Shown here: in pieces, positions 22,995 through 35,843 of the stretch
How positions within the stretch are numbered: position 1 is the first letter of the stretch
Layout of the letters: the number at the start of each line of letters is the position of its first letter
NCBI GenBank assembly: GCA_016785225.1
Contig: JAFBJZ010000227.1
Coordinates: forward strand, 576,501-640,500
Direction: 5' to 3'
Length of the DNA: 64,000 nucleotides
DNA from: Psettodes erumei
Lineage: Eukaryota; Chordata; Actinopteri; Pleuronectiformes; Psettodidae
The notes under the pieces: generated by a model
What the model was told of the DNA's origin: nothing
The model's database searches: none
What the model saw: only the letters and a program-made list of their open reading frames with translations
Made by a program: the position numbers and the translations under genes

Positions 22995-24469
22995 AACTAA
23001 CGGTTATGCTACTGAAAATGAGCAGTGAGCATTTTTAGTTAATTGATTCTGCCCATCAACATCCAGACAGTCCTTGGGTTGAGGCCTCAGGGTCACCGAA
23101 GGTTTTTTTTTTCATCCAGCCGTCTGAGATCTAATTACTGGGTAATGCCGTCCATTAGCGCCCTCTTCACCGCCGCTCCCCGAGGATACAGTCTGGATAC
23201 CTTAAGGATCTGACCTTGGCAGGAAGTCCTTTCATGGCTCTTTAACTTCATCATATTTATCAGTTGTTGTTGCTGGAAGATCCTTCAGCATATATGCTAT
23301 TAGTGTTTGCTTAAGAAGGGCCAAATATAGCCAATAATAATAAAAAAGGATTATAATCTAAAAATAATCTAAACAGTGCAGAGCTTTGAATCACTGACAG
23401 TTTATTGGAGTGAATCCGGTCGTTGCTGTCACATCGATTTTGTTTTTAATGCATTAACGCAGTAACACCAGCAGCCAGGAGCCACACTGTTATGTGCCGG
23501 CCAGCTGCTGCCTAATCACTGCTGTTTTCAGATAATTGCAAACTGCGCCCGGCTGGACGGCCTTGAAACTTTGTCGAGGAGGATTTGAAATAAACAATGG
23601 CGACGGGGACGAGGGAGCAGCGGCGCAGTGCAGTGTTTACACCCACAAGTAGCCCTGCGGCTCGTAACACGCGGTTTCCTCATCAATCTCAGTTACGCTC
23701 TTTCACCAGAAGGGAAAGGTTTTTCCTAAATGAAACTTTTACTTGTGCCACAACATTTACAAGAAAGCGGTTTTCCCTTTGCAGCGCGTTTGAAACGAGC
23801 ACCTCTGCAGCCCTCTGGACTCCATTAGTTTCGCTCGTTCACGGGGATCAAAATAAGGACGCCTCAGAGCGCTGGGCTCACCTCAGGTCAAGAGCAGCCC
23901 GGCAAACCTATAGTCACAAGTGACAGCCGGTATCCTGCCAGAAAAGAGGACGGAGGGGTGGAGGGAGGGGGTGGGTGGTGCTGCATAATGTCGGGGCAGC
24001 TGTCTATTGCCAGGTTTTCACACTGTGTCTGAGATGCCTCAAAAGGAAAGAGAGGATAGAGATGAACAACAGAAACGCAAATGGTTGGATGATGGGTGAG
24101 AAAGGGGGGAGTAGGGAGTGTTTGTGTGTGTGTGTGTGGGTGGAGGGGGGTGTGAAAGAGGTGGAAAACAGAGCCAAGGTCGACTTCACTCCGGCCATGA
24201 CTCATTCACGTGGACGGTGCTGTCACGGAGCAGGGCGGGGGGGGGGGTGCCGCAGGGTGAAGAATGGGCCGATGTGAGGGGTGCGCAGGGGCAGGCGTCC
24301 ATATGGCCCCCGAGGCACCAACACAGCCCGGCGACAAAAAGGGGCCTCCGCCTTCTCCAGTCGTCCCCTCCTCAAACCGCTCTGGGAATTCTGTTCAGCA
24401 GTTCCCCCTCTTTCCTGCGCGGAGCCTCTCACTTTCTCCCGGGCCAGTTCAGGAATGTGGCTTCGGCAA

Positions 24470-24472
<3 letters not shown>

Positions 24473-24506
<34 letters not shown>
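24473..24506. repeat. (CA)n microsatellite
   Basis: Uninterrupted CA run of about 17 units. Confidence 0.97.
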
Positions 24507-24508
<2 letters not shown>

Positions 24509-24696
24509 GGAGTGTCCTCACCCTCGCTGGTTGGTTATTATTGTAATGGCTGATGCAAAGAATGTTGTGCAGTTCACGTGCAGCGTAAACACTTGTGGCT
24601 TTGACGTTACACAGACGCTCACAGCTCTGCTGCTCAACGCTCACACTTCCTTAAGGTTTTGAGCGGCATGGCCATAAACCCAGTGACACCCCCCCC

Positions 24697-24698
<2 letters not shown>

Positions 24699-24741
<43 letters not shown>
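24699..24741. repeat. (CA)n microsatellite
   Basis: Uninterrupted CA run of about 21 units, under 200 bases from the previous one. Confidence 0.97.
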
Positions 24742-27700
24742 CTCCCACTGCCATGAGGGGTATTCATGATGTCCGATTTTCCTCAGTTGATTTCTTCATC
24801 TAAGTCCAACAGATTCCCCAAACATGGGGGGGGTGTCTATACAGGATGGATTGACCACAGTCCAATTTTTATCACCAGTTCTTCAAAGTTTTTTTCAGGC
24901 CAGATCCTGGGAAACAATGTGAGCAGGTGCTGGGCAGGAGGGGCTGTAAATCTGGCCCGCAGAATTAAGCCATTGCCTTGGCATTGTTCTGGCTGGCCTC
25001 TTAGCTGCTCCCGCTGAGGGAGGGTGTTAGGGTGGGGTGAGGGTGCGGAGGGTCTGCTGCCTAAATCTCCCAACATGGGGGCACCCTGCACTGTTCGCAC
25101 ACCACAGTTGACTGAGCTGGACCCTGAAGACTCAGGAACGATGTTGTTCGGGAGAGATGCTCGACCAGGACATGAGCAGGAGAAGAAAAGTGAGTCCAGG
25201 TTTGCTCTGAGAAAATGATTCTTGCTCCCTTTGTTTCTCCTGTGGGAGATGATGAAGAATTTGTGAGTAAACATTTCCGTCTTGAAGCTCAGAGCAGCTA
25301 AAATGATCCCATTCATCTCTGCAAACCGTGGAGGCTGTTTCTCCTTAAAAAACCTCTGAGAGGCTGGTGGTAGGTTTTCATTAGTTGACCCCTGACCTCA
25401 TAAGAGATCAGGTGACCGGGGCACTGCTCTGGAATGTTCCCTCTTGACTCCTTTTCATTTTCTAATTTTGAAGCACTCAACAGTTTGGATTCCTGTCATT
25501 TCACCAGAACCTCCCAAGGTCTACAGCAACCTGCGCCACCCATGTGTGTTTGTGTGTCGGTTTAAGGGTCATTTCTTCTGTTAAACAACTTTTTCAAAAT
25601 TCAAAAGGTCAAAAAAATGAATTTTCACTGCATGTTTTCTGCTTTACTTACTTAAAAGTAAGTAAAGAAAGCGCTTCCTCTCAGGTTGGAGATTCTCACT
25701 TGCCCCTGCGGTACCTGTCAGCCTGAACAACTAATGCTTTACAGTCTGAGCCACTTCAAAAAGAAGCCGTCACTTTGGAAATATTCACAATATTTTTCCC
25801 AAAGGAATCCAGGTTGGGGTGATGATATTTCAGTCCGTCATCGCTGAACTTAGAGAAATGTTTTATACGTGGTCTTGGCATAAATCCAGACCAGGAAGTG
25901 GTCCCAGCAGAGTGGGATCTGTCATCTAAACTATCAATCTATCAGAGCGTACACACAGAAAACACCAGAGGCCTTTTCTTATGACCAGGGAAACTTTGAA
26001 TTACATACTGTACTTTGTGACAAAAGCAGAAAAAAAACAGGTGGTGGAAACCAAACAAAAAGGTGTACATAGCAAAAACTTTGGTAACATGAAATAAAGT
26101 TAAACTGATTCTCAGAAATTAGGAATCTGAATTAGTTTAGTGCTTGTGAAACCATAATGTAGTGAGTTCTGCCTTTTCCCCGCTGTTTTCAGGTTTTAAG
26201 CAAAGATAACTCACTGCTCGGCCTAACACCATGTTTATCCCGCAGATGTGAGGGCGGTATAAGTCGTCTCATCTAACTCTTGGCATCAAAGTGAATCATT
26301 TTCCAAAATGTCACATGTTCCTTTATGAGCGGGGCCACAGTAACGGATCATCAGCACTGAGGAGACATCACCTCAGAATAGCCGGCGCAAAAACCAAGTT
26401 TTACTGTCGACAGCTGGAGAGTGCTGCGCTGACAGGAGGCCGGTGATGGCATACACTAAAATACCAACTGTATCAGCCCGCTTCCCCCGGAGAACAAAGT
26501 TATCACCGCGCTCCATATCAGCGCGATGTTAAAGGCTGGTCGGAGGCCGAATCCGGACCAAAGGTGTGCCACCTGCGAGTTTTATCAGCCCGGCGAGGCC
26601 CAAATCTTCTCACCGAGCCCGACCGCAGCTGCTGTCACGGCCTCTTTTCAGTCTCACCTTTCACATTTTTCTCTCCTATCAAGCGAGACGAGCCCTCGCC
26701 CTCATCCTGTCCTCGCGCTGAAAGGAGATTGCTCTCTTCTGGGGAGAGTGGGAGGGAGAGAGGTGATGAGCAGCTTACCTCCAGGAGGGATTAGCCTTAT
26801 TAAAATGAAATAGTCTAGTCCTGAGTGACAGAGCAATGGAGGTGGAGGAAGGGAAGAGGCAGGGAGGACACGGGAGAGGGCCCTCGGTGTGCGTGAGGCC
26901 CGGCCCCCGAGGATCTGAAGCGCCGCTCCCCTGTGTTCTCCTTCCCTCCATTCTTCACTTTCGCCTCTCGCTCTCTCCTCATCTTCTTCCCCCCTCTTCC
27001 TCTGGTCGGCTCTCTCATCATCGCCGCCGATCTGTCAGCGGTGCGTCAAGAGATCTGCCCCGGGGCTCTCAGATGAGCTGCCAAGTACAGGAACAAAAGA
27101 CCCCACCACCACTACCCCAAAAAAAAAAAAAAAAAAAAAATAAAATAAGGCTGGGACCTTGGTAAAATGTGTTTAATAGCCCTTCCATTGAAGGGCACTG
27201 CATGTATGGAATGTGTGCCCAGGGTCACTGCATAGACGTTCCCAGCAATTACCCAGGCTGAGCCCTCCTGTGTTCGTTAGCCGTGAACGAGGACCACGTA
27301 CTGGAGACCATTAACCAAACACTGAAAGATGGAAAAAGGCTTGAAAATGCTGGATATGAATCACAGTGGACTCACAACACAGGGCAAATGTCTTCGATAC
27401 TAAACCAGGAGCCAAGTCGGACTTTGTTAAGATCGGGGTTGCACCAACCAAACCTCAGTCTGATCTGGATGACGCCTGAAGGAGCGTTCATGTGAGCGGA
27501 GTTTTTTTTGTGCCGACAGACGACGATCTCAGTGATCGACAACGGTCATAGTGATCGCTGACAGCTCAGTGTCAAGACGACATTCAGTTTGTTTTCTCAT
27601 GTCTGTATCAAAATGCTGTGCAGTTAAACGCATTAGGGCAGGAGAGATGGTAAAATGCTTAAGGACGATATCTTCTCTGAAAGAAATGAGCTGGGAAGCT

Positions 27701-30700
27701 CAAGTAGAGAAACCAGAGGGAATTGAAGCACAAGAAAAGATGATGAATGAGTGACCCGGGTCATCAGACCAACAGCCAATCAGGAGGAAGCTGGCCAGAG
27801 GCAGCAGGTGTTTCCATCGACTGATTGGAAGTGGTGAGCGGGTCGCTGACTGGTTTACCTGATGACACATTGCACAGGTGACCGGTGTCACAAGAAAACT
27901 GCAAGATGACGCAGATCAACACCAGAACAGTGTCGGAACTGAACCTCCATCGTTCGGCCATCAACAGTTTGGCAGAACTACGAACTGGCCACTCAGACAC
28001 AGTGTTACCACGGTTACACAAAATGAATCTTCATGCATTAGTTATTTTAGTGTAATATCAACAACAGCTTGATTTTAAGGTCACGTGGCATTTTAAAGGT
28101 CTGCTATGACGTCTCATCCAAAAGTTCAAACTCCATGAACCTTTATTGACACGATTAAAACTACACGACTACATTTTTAAAAAAAAAACATGTCTGAAAC
28201 AAAGAGAGAGTGTTTGTGTGGTTGGCTGGTCAGATACCGACTCAAAGGCCAGCGGAGATTAAGGAAAAAGAGGAGGAGGAGAAGACGAAGGGGAGAAAAA
28301 GGTCTGGTTTCACATGCAGGTGGCTGTCAAGGATGTTTACCTAAAGGAACTCATATCTCTGCTGTCTCCCAAATTAGAAATGAACAAAAGTTCAGTTCAG
28401 TTCACTCAGACAGGCGGCCCGATATCAAGTGGCGACCCTGACAATCTAAACAGGCCCCGTGTTATTATGTCTACCTCTGCCTTCATATGGGATTTCACTC
28501 TCGCTTTAATTGGGACTGAGACGACTGCTTTTCCATTCAGACGGGGATGAAGTTGTTTTTTTTTCTTTTAAAAAAAACAGGACTTGTTACATTAAGAGTT
28601 GGCACTTGAATCTAAATATAAAACCCCCCCTCCGGTTTTTAAAGATGGAATCAAACAGGTTGAGTGGATCATTTTCCATTCTGGCTTCGTAAAAAGACCA
28701 AAAACTTGACGCTGGCAGGAACTTAATCTGTGTGTTTAAATTTACGTGTGTGTACATTTTTAAACTGTCGGTGAAATATTCGTCTCTCTCCACATAAATT
28801 CCAGTCTGAATGTTTATGGCGGCTGAGTGCAGGTAGTCGGGGATATGAAGCACTCAGGTACGTTCTGTGCCCCGGAGCTTCCTCCGACCCGTGAAGACAG
28901 CCATAAAAACATGATAGGAACCTACAGTAGTGACATCAAACAAGGCTGAAAACCATTTAGTGTTGAAAGGCCCGCGGCTGCTCTGGCTTCTCATGCTAAC
29001 TGCCAGAGATGTGTATCGCCTCAGCCGGAGCCACGAACAATCCCGGGTTGAATTTATGGCTCATTTTGAAAAATGCTTAAATGACGTTTAACTGTTTAAG
29101 CTACAGGGATCCGGAGTCCACCTGTGGTACACGTCGTTCTAAGTTTGGGTTAATAGCATATCTCGCAAATGTTGCTGGTAATGTTGGTTTCTTTTGGAGC
29201 CGCAGTAAAAGTGCAGCCTTCCAGCAGTGGATTTTTACTGGACGGCTAAATGCAGCTGCATCCTGGGAATGTCCCTGAAGCTGAAAAGTCGTTCTGGGAG
29301 ATTCCCACAAGCCAGCGAGGGCAATTCCCCAACTTATTTATCTGCTCTCTGCTGAGGTTGGATTACAATGCTCCCACAGCAAAGAGATGAGTCCACCAAA
29401 ACAACGAAAGAGAAAAAATTACTTTCCTGAAGTTGAGGTGAATTTGTTTTTTTCACCCATTGGTTTTCCGAGTCAATCTTCAGATTGTTTGGGAGAGTGC
29501 GGATGCAGCGTTGAGTCATTTGCATGCTGAGCCAGATCACCAGATAAACCAGAACAAAGTTTTTTATGAATGGATTCCAGGCTTGCTCTGGAGTAAGTTT
29601 ACTATTCTGTCTGCGCAAACAGCTATTTTTTAAAAATCCCTTTCCTGGGTAAATTTAAGCTTTGGCCCAAGCAAGTTTTAATGAGCAATTAACTCTGGGG
29701 TCATTCTGGACTGTCAGTTAATGGGAAATGGATGTGATTAAGGAAAGCTGATAATAAAACTAAATTTGTTCTGCAAAATCGATAACAAAAAACAAGGGAA
29801 ATAAGCCCCTAACTTTCTATCACTGGCAAAAAGATGTACGGGCCACATGTGAATGTAAAATAATATACTTTATTATGACCATACATTTTCTCAGGATCAA
29901 TACAAAGCAATTTTCTGGTTTTGTTTAGCGATTCTCTCCATGTGGCATTTTCTCTCCAAAGGACAAAGAGGACAAGACGAATGGTTTCAATGTGAAAAAA
30001 TAATGCAGTTGATTTATCCTGTGACAGGCAGAGGAAGCAGCTCACACAATTAAGACGGAGGAGAATGCATTGGGAAAAAAAAACAGCTTATAAAAAGGCC
30101 TCAGTCAAATGCAGGCAGCTCACACCTGAAAAACAATCTGAAAATTTCAATCAAATTCATCAGAGTGCAGCCGACGCTGACTGCTGACTTCTGTGACTGA
30201 GGCCCCGGGTTGTTTTTGTGCTGCGTGGCCGGACAGATGGTTCGAGAGGAACCCTGTGGAAACCCACCATGACCGGACCGGCTCGGACCGAGCTTCACCG
30301 TGAAGCAGCAGGAATCATGAGCAGATGCCACGCAAGAGGGAGGGGCGTGGTACTGCAGTGAAAAAAAAAGAAATCATCAGTTTCTCTTGTTTCTGCATCT
30401 GAAGAATGCTTTAAAATAAAATAATAATGATGTAATATTTTTCCTACTTGTTGAAGAAAAATTAAAATTTTTAGACTGTGATGATTTAAGAGATGGGGTC
30501 GATGGGACTGGGGATATTCGTCTATGTTTCAGGTTGTGAGCTTTTACAGTTTTCTGCCATTTCGTTGACCAAACAAGGAAATAATCAGTCAGAACTGCAA
30601 CCAAACCGAGTCACTGTCTGCCTCAAAGTCCTCTGGAGAAAAGCCTGAACAAATGACCTGTGTATCGGAGGAACTGGGTAACGCACAAACGAGCATACAT

Positions 30701-32580
30701 TACAAAATAATCTTTTTACACATAAATATCAAATACAAAGGCAGATGAGAAGGAGCCTTGTTTATGTCAGTAAAGCTTTTGACCATGCAACGTTCAGTAC
30801 CTTAAAAAAAAAACAAAAACACGAACACAGCTTAGTCCACCAGAGACACAAAACAATGTCAAATATATACACAATATAACAAAAATAACAATATCACTTT
30901 TTCTGCAAGAGCACGATTTTATCATATATTTTACAGCTAAAGTTGTACCATTAGTCCAGCACATTAAGATGTGTACAGGTAGCTTGTGGGGAGGAAAAGC
31001 GACTATTGCTACAAAAGTCAACACTACGAGGTCATCGGAAGTATTTAAATACGCCATTGAAATAGAAGCTGTAAAAATAATATACTCCGAATACATTTAT
31101 ATAATTATATACATATACATATAGGTTAAATACTGATCATTCTGAATCCCTGGATTGCTGGAAACGTCCTTTTGTCGATTTTAGGCAGCTAGCTAAGTCG
31201 TACTAACCGAAGCCCGATGCTAACGGCCTCCGCTGCTGCGCTGAGAATTGTGCTTCACATTTGGGCTGTTTCTGTTTTTATCGCTTTTTTTTTTTTATTT
31301 GCGAAAAGCTGGTAGAAGCTGCAGGGATCTGTAAATTGTTTTTTTTTTTGAGGAAAAAAAACACTCATTGAGTTTCTTACAGATAAAGGAGGAGACCCCT
31401 GCTTCCGGTCTTCATGCTAAACTATGCTAAGCTAACAGACGCTTGTTTACTAGTTAGCGTGACGCTGATTTGCTCCTCTCAGGTTCGACAGCAAAGCGAA
31501 TCAACAAATTTCAAAGACTAAACGGGATAAGATGCCACGTGAAACCAAGATAAATACAGAAACGACCGTTATCGCGTATCCATGCTGGAAAAAAAAAAAA
31601 TCTTCCACCCTCATTCTTTCATATTTCTCTTTAAAAGAGGAGGTTTCACTGGCGGCTGTTTCTCCCTCAGTTCAGACAACAGCCTGATATACATATATAC
31701 TGTATATATATATATTCATATTTTTAATGCATGATCTATTATGACAATCTACACTACTGCCTGCCTCATAAGTGCATTGTTGTACACCATTTAGTGTTTC
31801 ATATCTCAATAGAAAAGCTCTCTGCTGCCTTAAAAAGGAAATCCACCCTGAAACAGGACAGACACCAGCTCCTCCTGTGATCTTGGTTTGCACTAAATGA
31901 ACACGCCACAGATTTTTTTTTTTCAAGTGGAATTTTGTTGAAAAACCAATAATGCTTTTTTTTTTTTTTAGAAATGTGGGATCCAAAGTCTTAAAGCTTA
32001 GGACCCGCAACAATCAGGGTATCCTGCCCATTGCAGGTCTCCAGATTTGATGGAAAAGCAAAGATAAATCCAAAAACATTCAGAAACAAATCCATTATTT
32101 TCCATTCAACGTTAGAGACTAATGTTCTGATGGGGTTAAAATATCCGATCATATTTCCTCCGCTGCCGAAAATGAGAAACGAGCTGCCTTGACCGACACA
32201 GGATGGTTTTGGTTTTGTCTTATTAATTTAATTACCTAATTACATATTTCTGTTGGAAATCCATTCTTAATTGACAGGGCTAATGTGTCCCAGATCTTTT
32301 TCCTACCACTTGAATAGATGTTCTTCGGGTTTTTCCGAGAATTGGGGAAACTCTAAAAACACTGAGACGTTTAGAAAATGGTCAGTTTTTAAAAAGTGGG
32401 TGAACACTGTCTCAGTATCACCGGTTAAAGGCTCGCGTGAGTCGAGCCCCGTCGGACCCGGAGCAGATTCGTACCTGCGAAAGCTTTACGTACTTATCGT
32501 CGCCTTTTTCCATATTAACGCTCCACACCGGCGAGGCTGCTGAGTGACAACGCTGCATCAAGATCAGAGGAGGGGACGCC

Positions 32581-33001
32581 TTTTATTCCAGGGTGGATTT
32601 TAATCTCGACGTACCACCTTCACACAATTAAGGCACCTTTTTTTTTTTTTAAACCCCTGAGGGGTCAATGGGTTCTTCTAATAAGAAGAGAAGCAACAAT
32701 AACAACATGGAACACGGAACCGGACTGAAAGGAACCGACGACAACATAAAGTAAGACAGGGAAATAAAACACATCAGGAATGTCTGTGGGTAAGGTACAA
32801 ACACCAGAAGTGCCCCGTTGCATCTCATCCTTTAGGTTTTTTACAGCAGCACTGCACGCCATGTTGCCATGGTGACCTCGCAGGATCTCCATGGAAACAG
32901 GGCATCCCGAAAGCACCTCGATGGGTAAGAGAAGGCCCCCCCGAACCTGGTCAGGCTTTGTGTGTGTGTGTGTGTGTGTGTGTGGGACACCTGCGGTGGA
33001 G
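32581..33001 (-). other. Proximal 3' UTR of syde2 with (CA)n and a possible poly(A) site
   Basis: Directly after the stop, the transcript would carry a (CA)n run (plus-strand 32959-32984). A minus-strand AATAAA lies near 32582-32590 in GGAATAAAAGG. Later hexamers exist, so the true end is uncertain. Confidence 0.4.
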
Positions 33002-33711
33002 TCAGTACCCGACGTTGAGCTTGTTCTTGTTGAGCTCCCGCTCCAGGTTGCCGATCAGGGTGTCGATGCTCTCCTGCAGGTCTCTCAGGTTGACCCGGTT
33101 GCTCAGCACGGGGCTGATGTCCTGGATCTTCATGTAGGCCTGGTAGGTGTGCTCTTTGGGCAGCCGAGGGGGCAGGATGTGGTCGCACACCCTCTCCTCT
33201 TCATCATCCTCCTCCTCCTCCTCCTCTACAGGCTGCCGGTTGCCTGAACCGATGCTTTCCCCTTGCCGCTCCTCCTCCTCTTCCTCCACCTCCTCCTCCT
33301 CCTCCTCCTCCTCCTCCTTTCTCGGAGGTTGCTCCCGCTCGGCGGTATTGTGCGCTGGGCTCGTGACCTTCTGCCCTTCGTCTTCCTCAGCATCCACGGG
33401 CTTCTCCTGCCCCTCCTCAGCTGCCTCCGTGTCCTCGGAGGGCACGTCATCGTAGTCTGCCTCCTCTTTGCTGGGGGGCGGCAGCATTTCGGAGGGGAAG
33501 TAGCTCTCGCCGCAGCCGCTCCAGTCTCCGGCGTAGCGGTTGCTGGGGCTGTCCAGGCGCCCCGGTTTGGGCCGCAGAACGCCCGCCATCTCCGCCTCGG
33601 TGAGGTTCAGGACCTGGGGGCGCTCTTTTCTCCGCCGCAGAGGGGGAGCCGACGATGGAGTCGGAGCCAAGGAGGCTGCGGGGGGCTGAAAGGAGGACTG
33701 ACCATGAGGGT
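33002..33711 (-). CDS. syde2: syde2 exon G: C-terminal tail and stop
   Basis: It encodes 235 residues. NRYAGDWSGCGESYFPSEML, ADYDDVPSED and the final NLRDLQESIDTLIGNLEREL block are SYDE2-conserved. Between them lie two glutamate-rich runs encoded by GAG/GAA triplets (plus-strand 33193-33226 and 33270-33318). Confidence 0.95.
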
Positions 33712-35671
33712 CTACAACTGGAGGAGCAGAGGAGAAGAGAGACAGAGGAGGAGCAGGGTTAGTCAGATGTACAGTACAAGACATTTGAACCAATAACCTT
33801 AAAGCGATGGCTCGGCATTTTGGGAAATATGTTTATCTGCTTCCTTGCCAAGAGTTAGATAAAAACATCGCTCACGTCAGTAAGGTGAATATAAGCGACA
33901 GCCAGTTAGCTTAGCTTAGCATAAAGACTGCAAACAGAGGGGCACATCAAGTCTGGATCTGAATTTCTGGATTTAAAAAAATTGACTTTTTGGAAAGAAT
34001 ATTTTCCCAACTGACCAAAAAAAACCCATTTAAAGGGTTAGTTCACCCAAGTTACAAAAAGAACTTCACACTTTCTCTTCCTGGTGTTGTCTAGTCATGC
34101 AGATATTTTAGGTTTTATTTCCACACGTTTTGACATGTCTGTCTCTGATATTTCTGCCCCCAACCTCGAACTTTATGGGACTATTTTAGTGAGAACTGTG
34201 GATTGTTTACAGTTTTAAAAAACTTTTAAAAGTTGTTTTTTTAAATGTAGTTTTGCAGCGCTTTGAATATCACAAACAATGCTCCAGAAATCTCAGAGGA
34301 AGATATCACCAGTAAATTATAAAACATTTTGTTTTTTTGTAATTTGCATGGACTGACTCTCCAGTGTTACACATCAGTAACTTCACGGTCAAACCAACAC
34401 TGAAATTCATGCCTTGAAAATATGAAAAAAAAAGACCACAGGTTTATCCAAACATTCTTCTGTCACCGAACAATTCTCCACGTTCTGGTCGGAACCCTGA
34501 ATACTCGACCCACATTCTTCCAGAACGAACCGGAGATGAACATGCCATGCCGTGCTCCAAGTCAAACACATGCTGAAGCCACAACAACACACTGTGACTT
34601 TGCGGTGCCAACCTCTGTGTGCTGTGTGTTATCGCTGCCGACTACAAACCAAATCTGTAAAAATGAACTGCGCTGAAAGCGTGGACGTTATGAAAGGATC
34701 ACTCCAACACAACCAGCACAGTCCGGTTAGCTGTTACCTCTCTGAATCTCTGTGTACCTACACTGCTCGACACCGCTAGCTCTCCCTTACTGGATTGGAA
34801 AGGAACAAAAAAAAAAAAAAGTGATAAAAGTTAAGTCACGTACAGGAGGAACAAGAAGAAGAAAAACTGAGTCTTATTTTTTGTCTCTGACTTTTTTTCC
34901 CCGTCACACTTCATGCTTCATGACAAACACGACCGTGAGTTATGATCCACGTCGACTCCGGTTCATTCATCAGTGTTTTGTGTGCAGCGGTTGTGTGCAC
35001 GCTCCACAACTCTCCCGAGGCTAAAGACTCGAGCAATCATCACCTAAGACAAACAGGAATTATGTTCCTTTAAGAGGCACCGTGTTATTTAATTTCAGAC
35101 ATGATTCACCGACGACAGGATTAAAGTCTATTAGCCGTCAGCAGAGAGGATGAAGGCAGACTAGAATACTCCTGTCACAATCTGCATTCCACGTGCTGAT
35201 TTTCTGTTTATCAGTGAATAGACTGAGCAGGTTTCCTAAAAGAAGATTTCAAAACCTGGAATTGATGTGCAGTGGCAGACGCAGACTTTCAATTAAAAAG
35301 ACGCAAAAAAATGAGTTGGAATACATTCAGTTTACAGGTGGAGATTATTTTGAGTGATTATCACTTCATTTTATGTGGGGTTTTTTTAAAAGCTGAATTT
35401 GTGCTGTAACCGTGCACGTGGGTTAAGGTGCAGAGCAAAGACAAAACAAGTGCATGTTGGCAGAATGAGCCATGACTGGTGACACTGTACCTCACACACA
35501 CACACACACACACAAGCACATTAACAAGAACCAAATACAAACTAATGCACTCAGCACAAACACACACCTTCTCCTTTTCTTGCTGTCATTCATCTTGCCT
35601 CACCATCTGCTCACACATACAGTTGGCACGCAACATAATTCAGCTCACAGCACCTCCTACTCGGCTCATGC

Positions 35672-35724
<53 letters not shown>

Positions 35725-35800
35725 TTCCGGGAAGGAGTGTCAGCCTTCAGATGCCCAAAGTCATGCACACTTGAGGCCTGAGCACCGTTGCCTCAGAGGG

Positions 35801-35843
<43 letters not shown>

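Larger units (their letters stand above)
22995..32580. other. Intergenic region between convergent dnai3 and syde2
   Basis: No reading frame here has family signals or consistent splice sites. It holds (CA)n tracts at 24473-24506 and 24699-24741, poly(A) runs at 27120-27140 and many short A/T runs. From about 29860 to 32580 the DNA is AT-rich, with several AATAAA hexamers on the minus strand (for example 29869-29874). This would suit a long syde2 3' UTR but does not prove one. Confidence 0.55.

Noticed and set aside
24118..24662. Overlapping frames with Thr-His repeats
   Set aside because: Translations of (CA)n and (TG)n microsatellites. The same holds for frames at 35472, 40183, 43781 and 52804.
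22995..32580. A gene or tRNA between dnai3 and syde2
   Set aside because: I scanned both strands for conserved exons and for tRNA A- and B-box pairs and saw none that I can defend.
33263..33796. 177-residue plus-strand reading frame over the syde2 last exon
   Set aside because: It is the antisense of the glutamate-coding repeats (Leu/Ser runs) and has no family signal.
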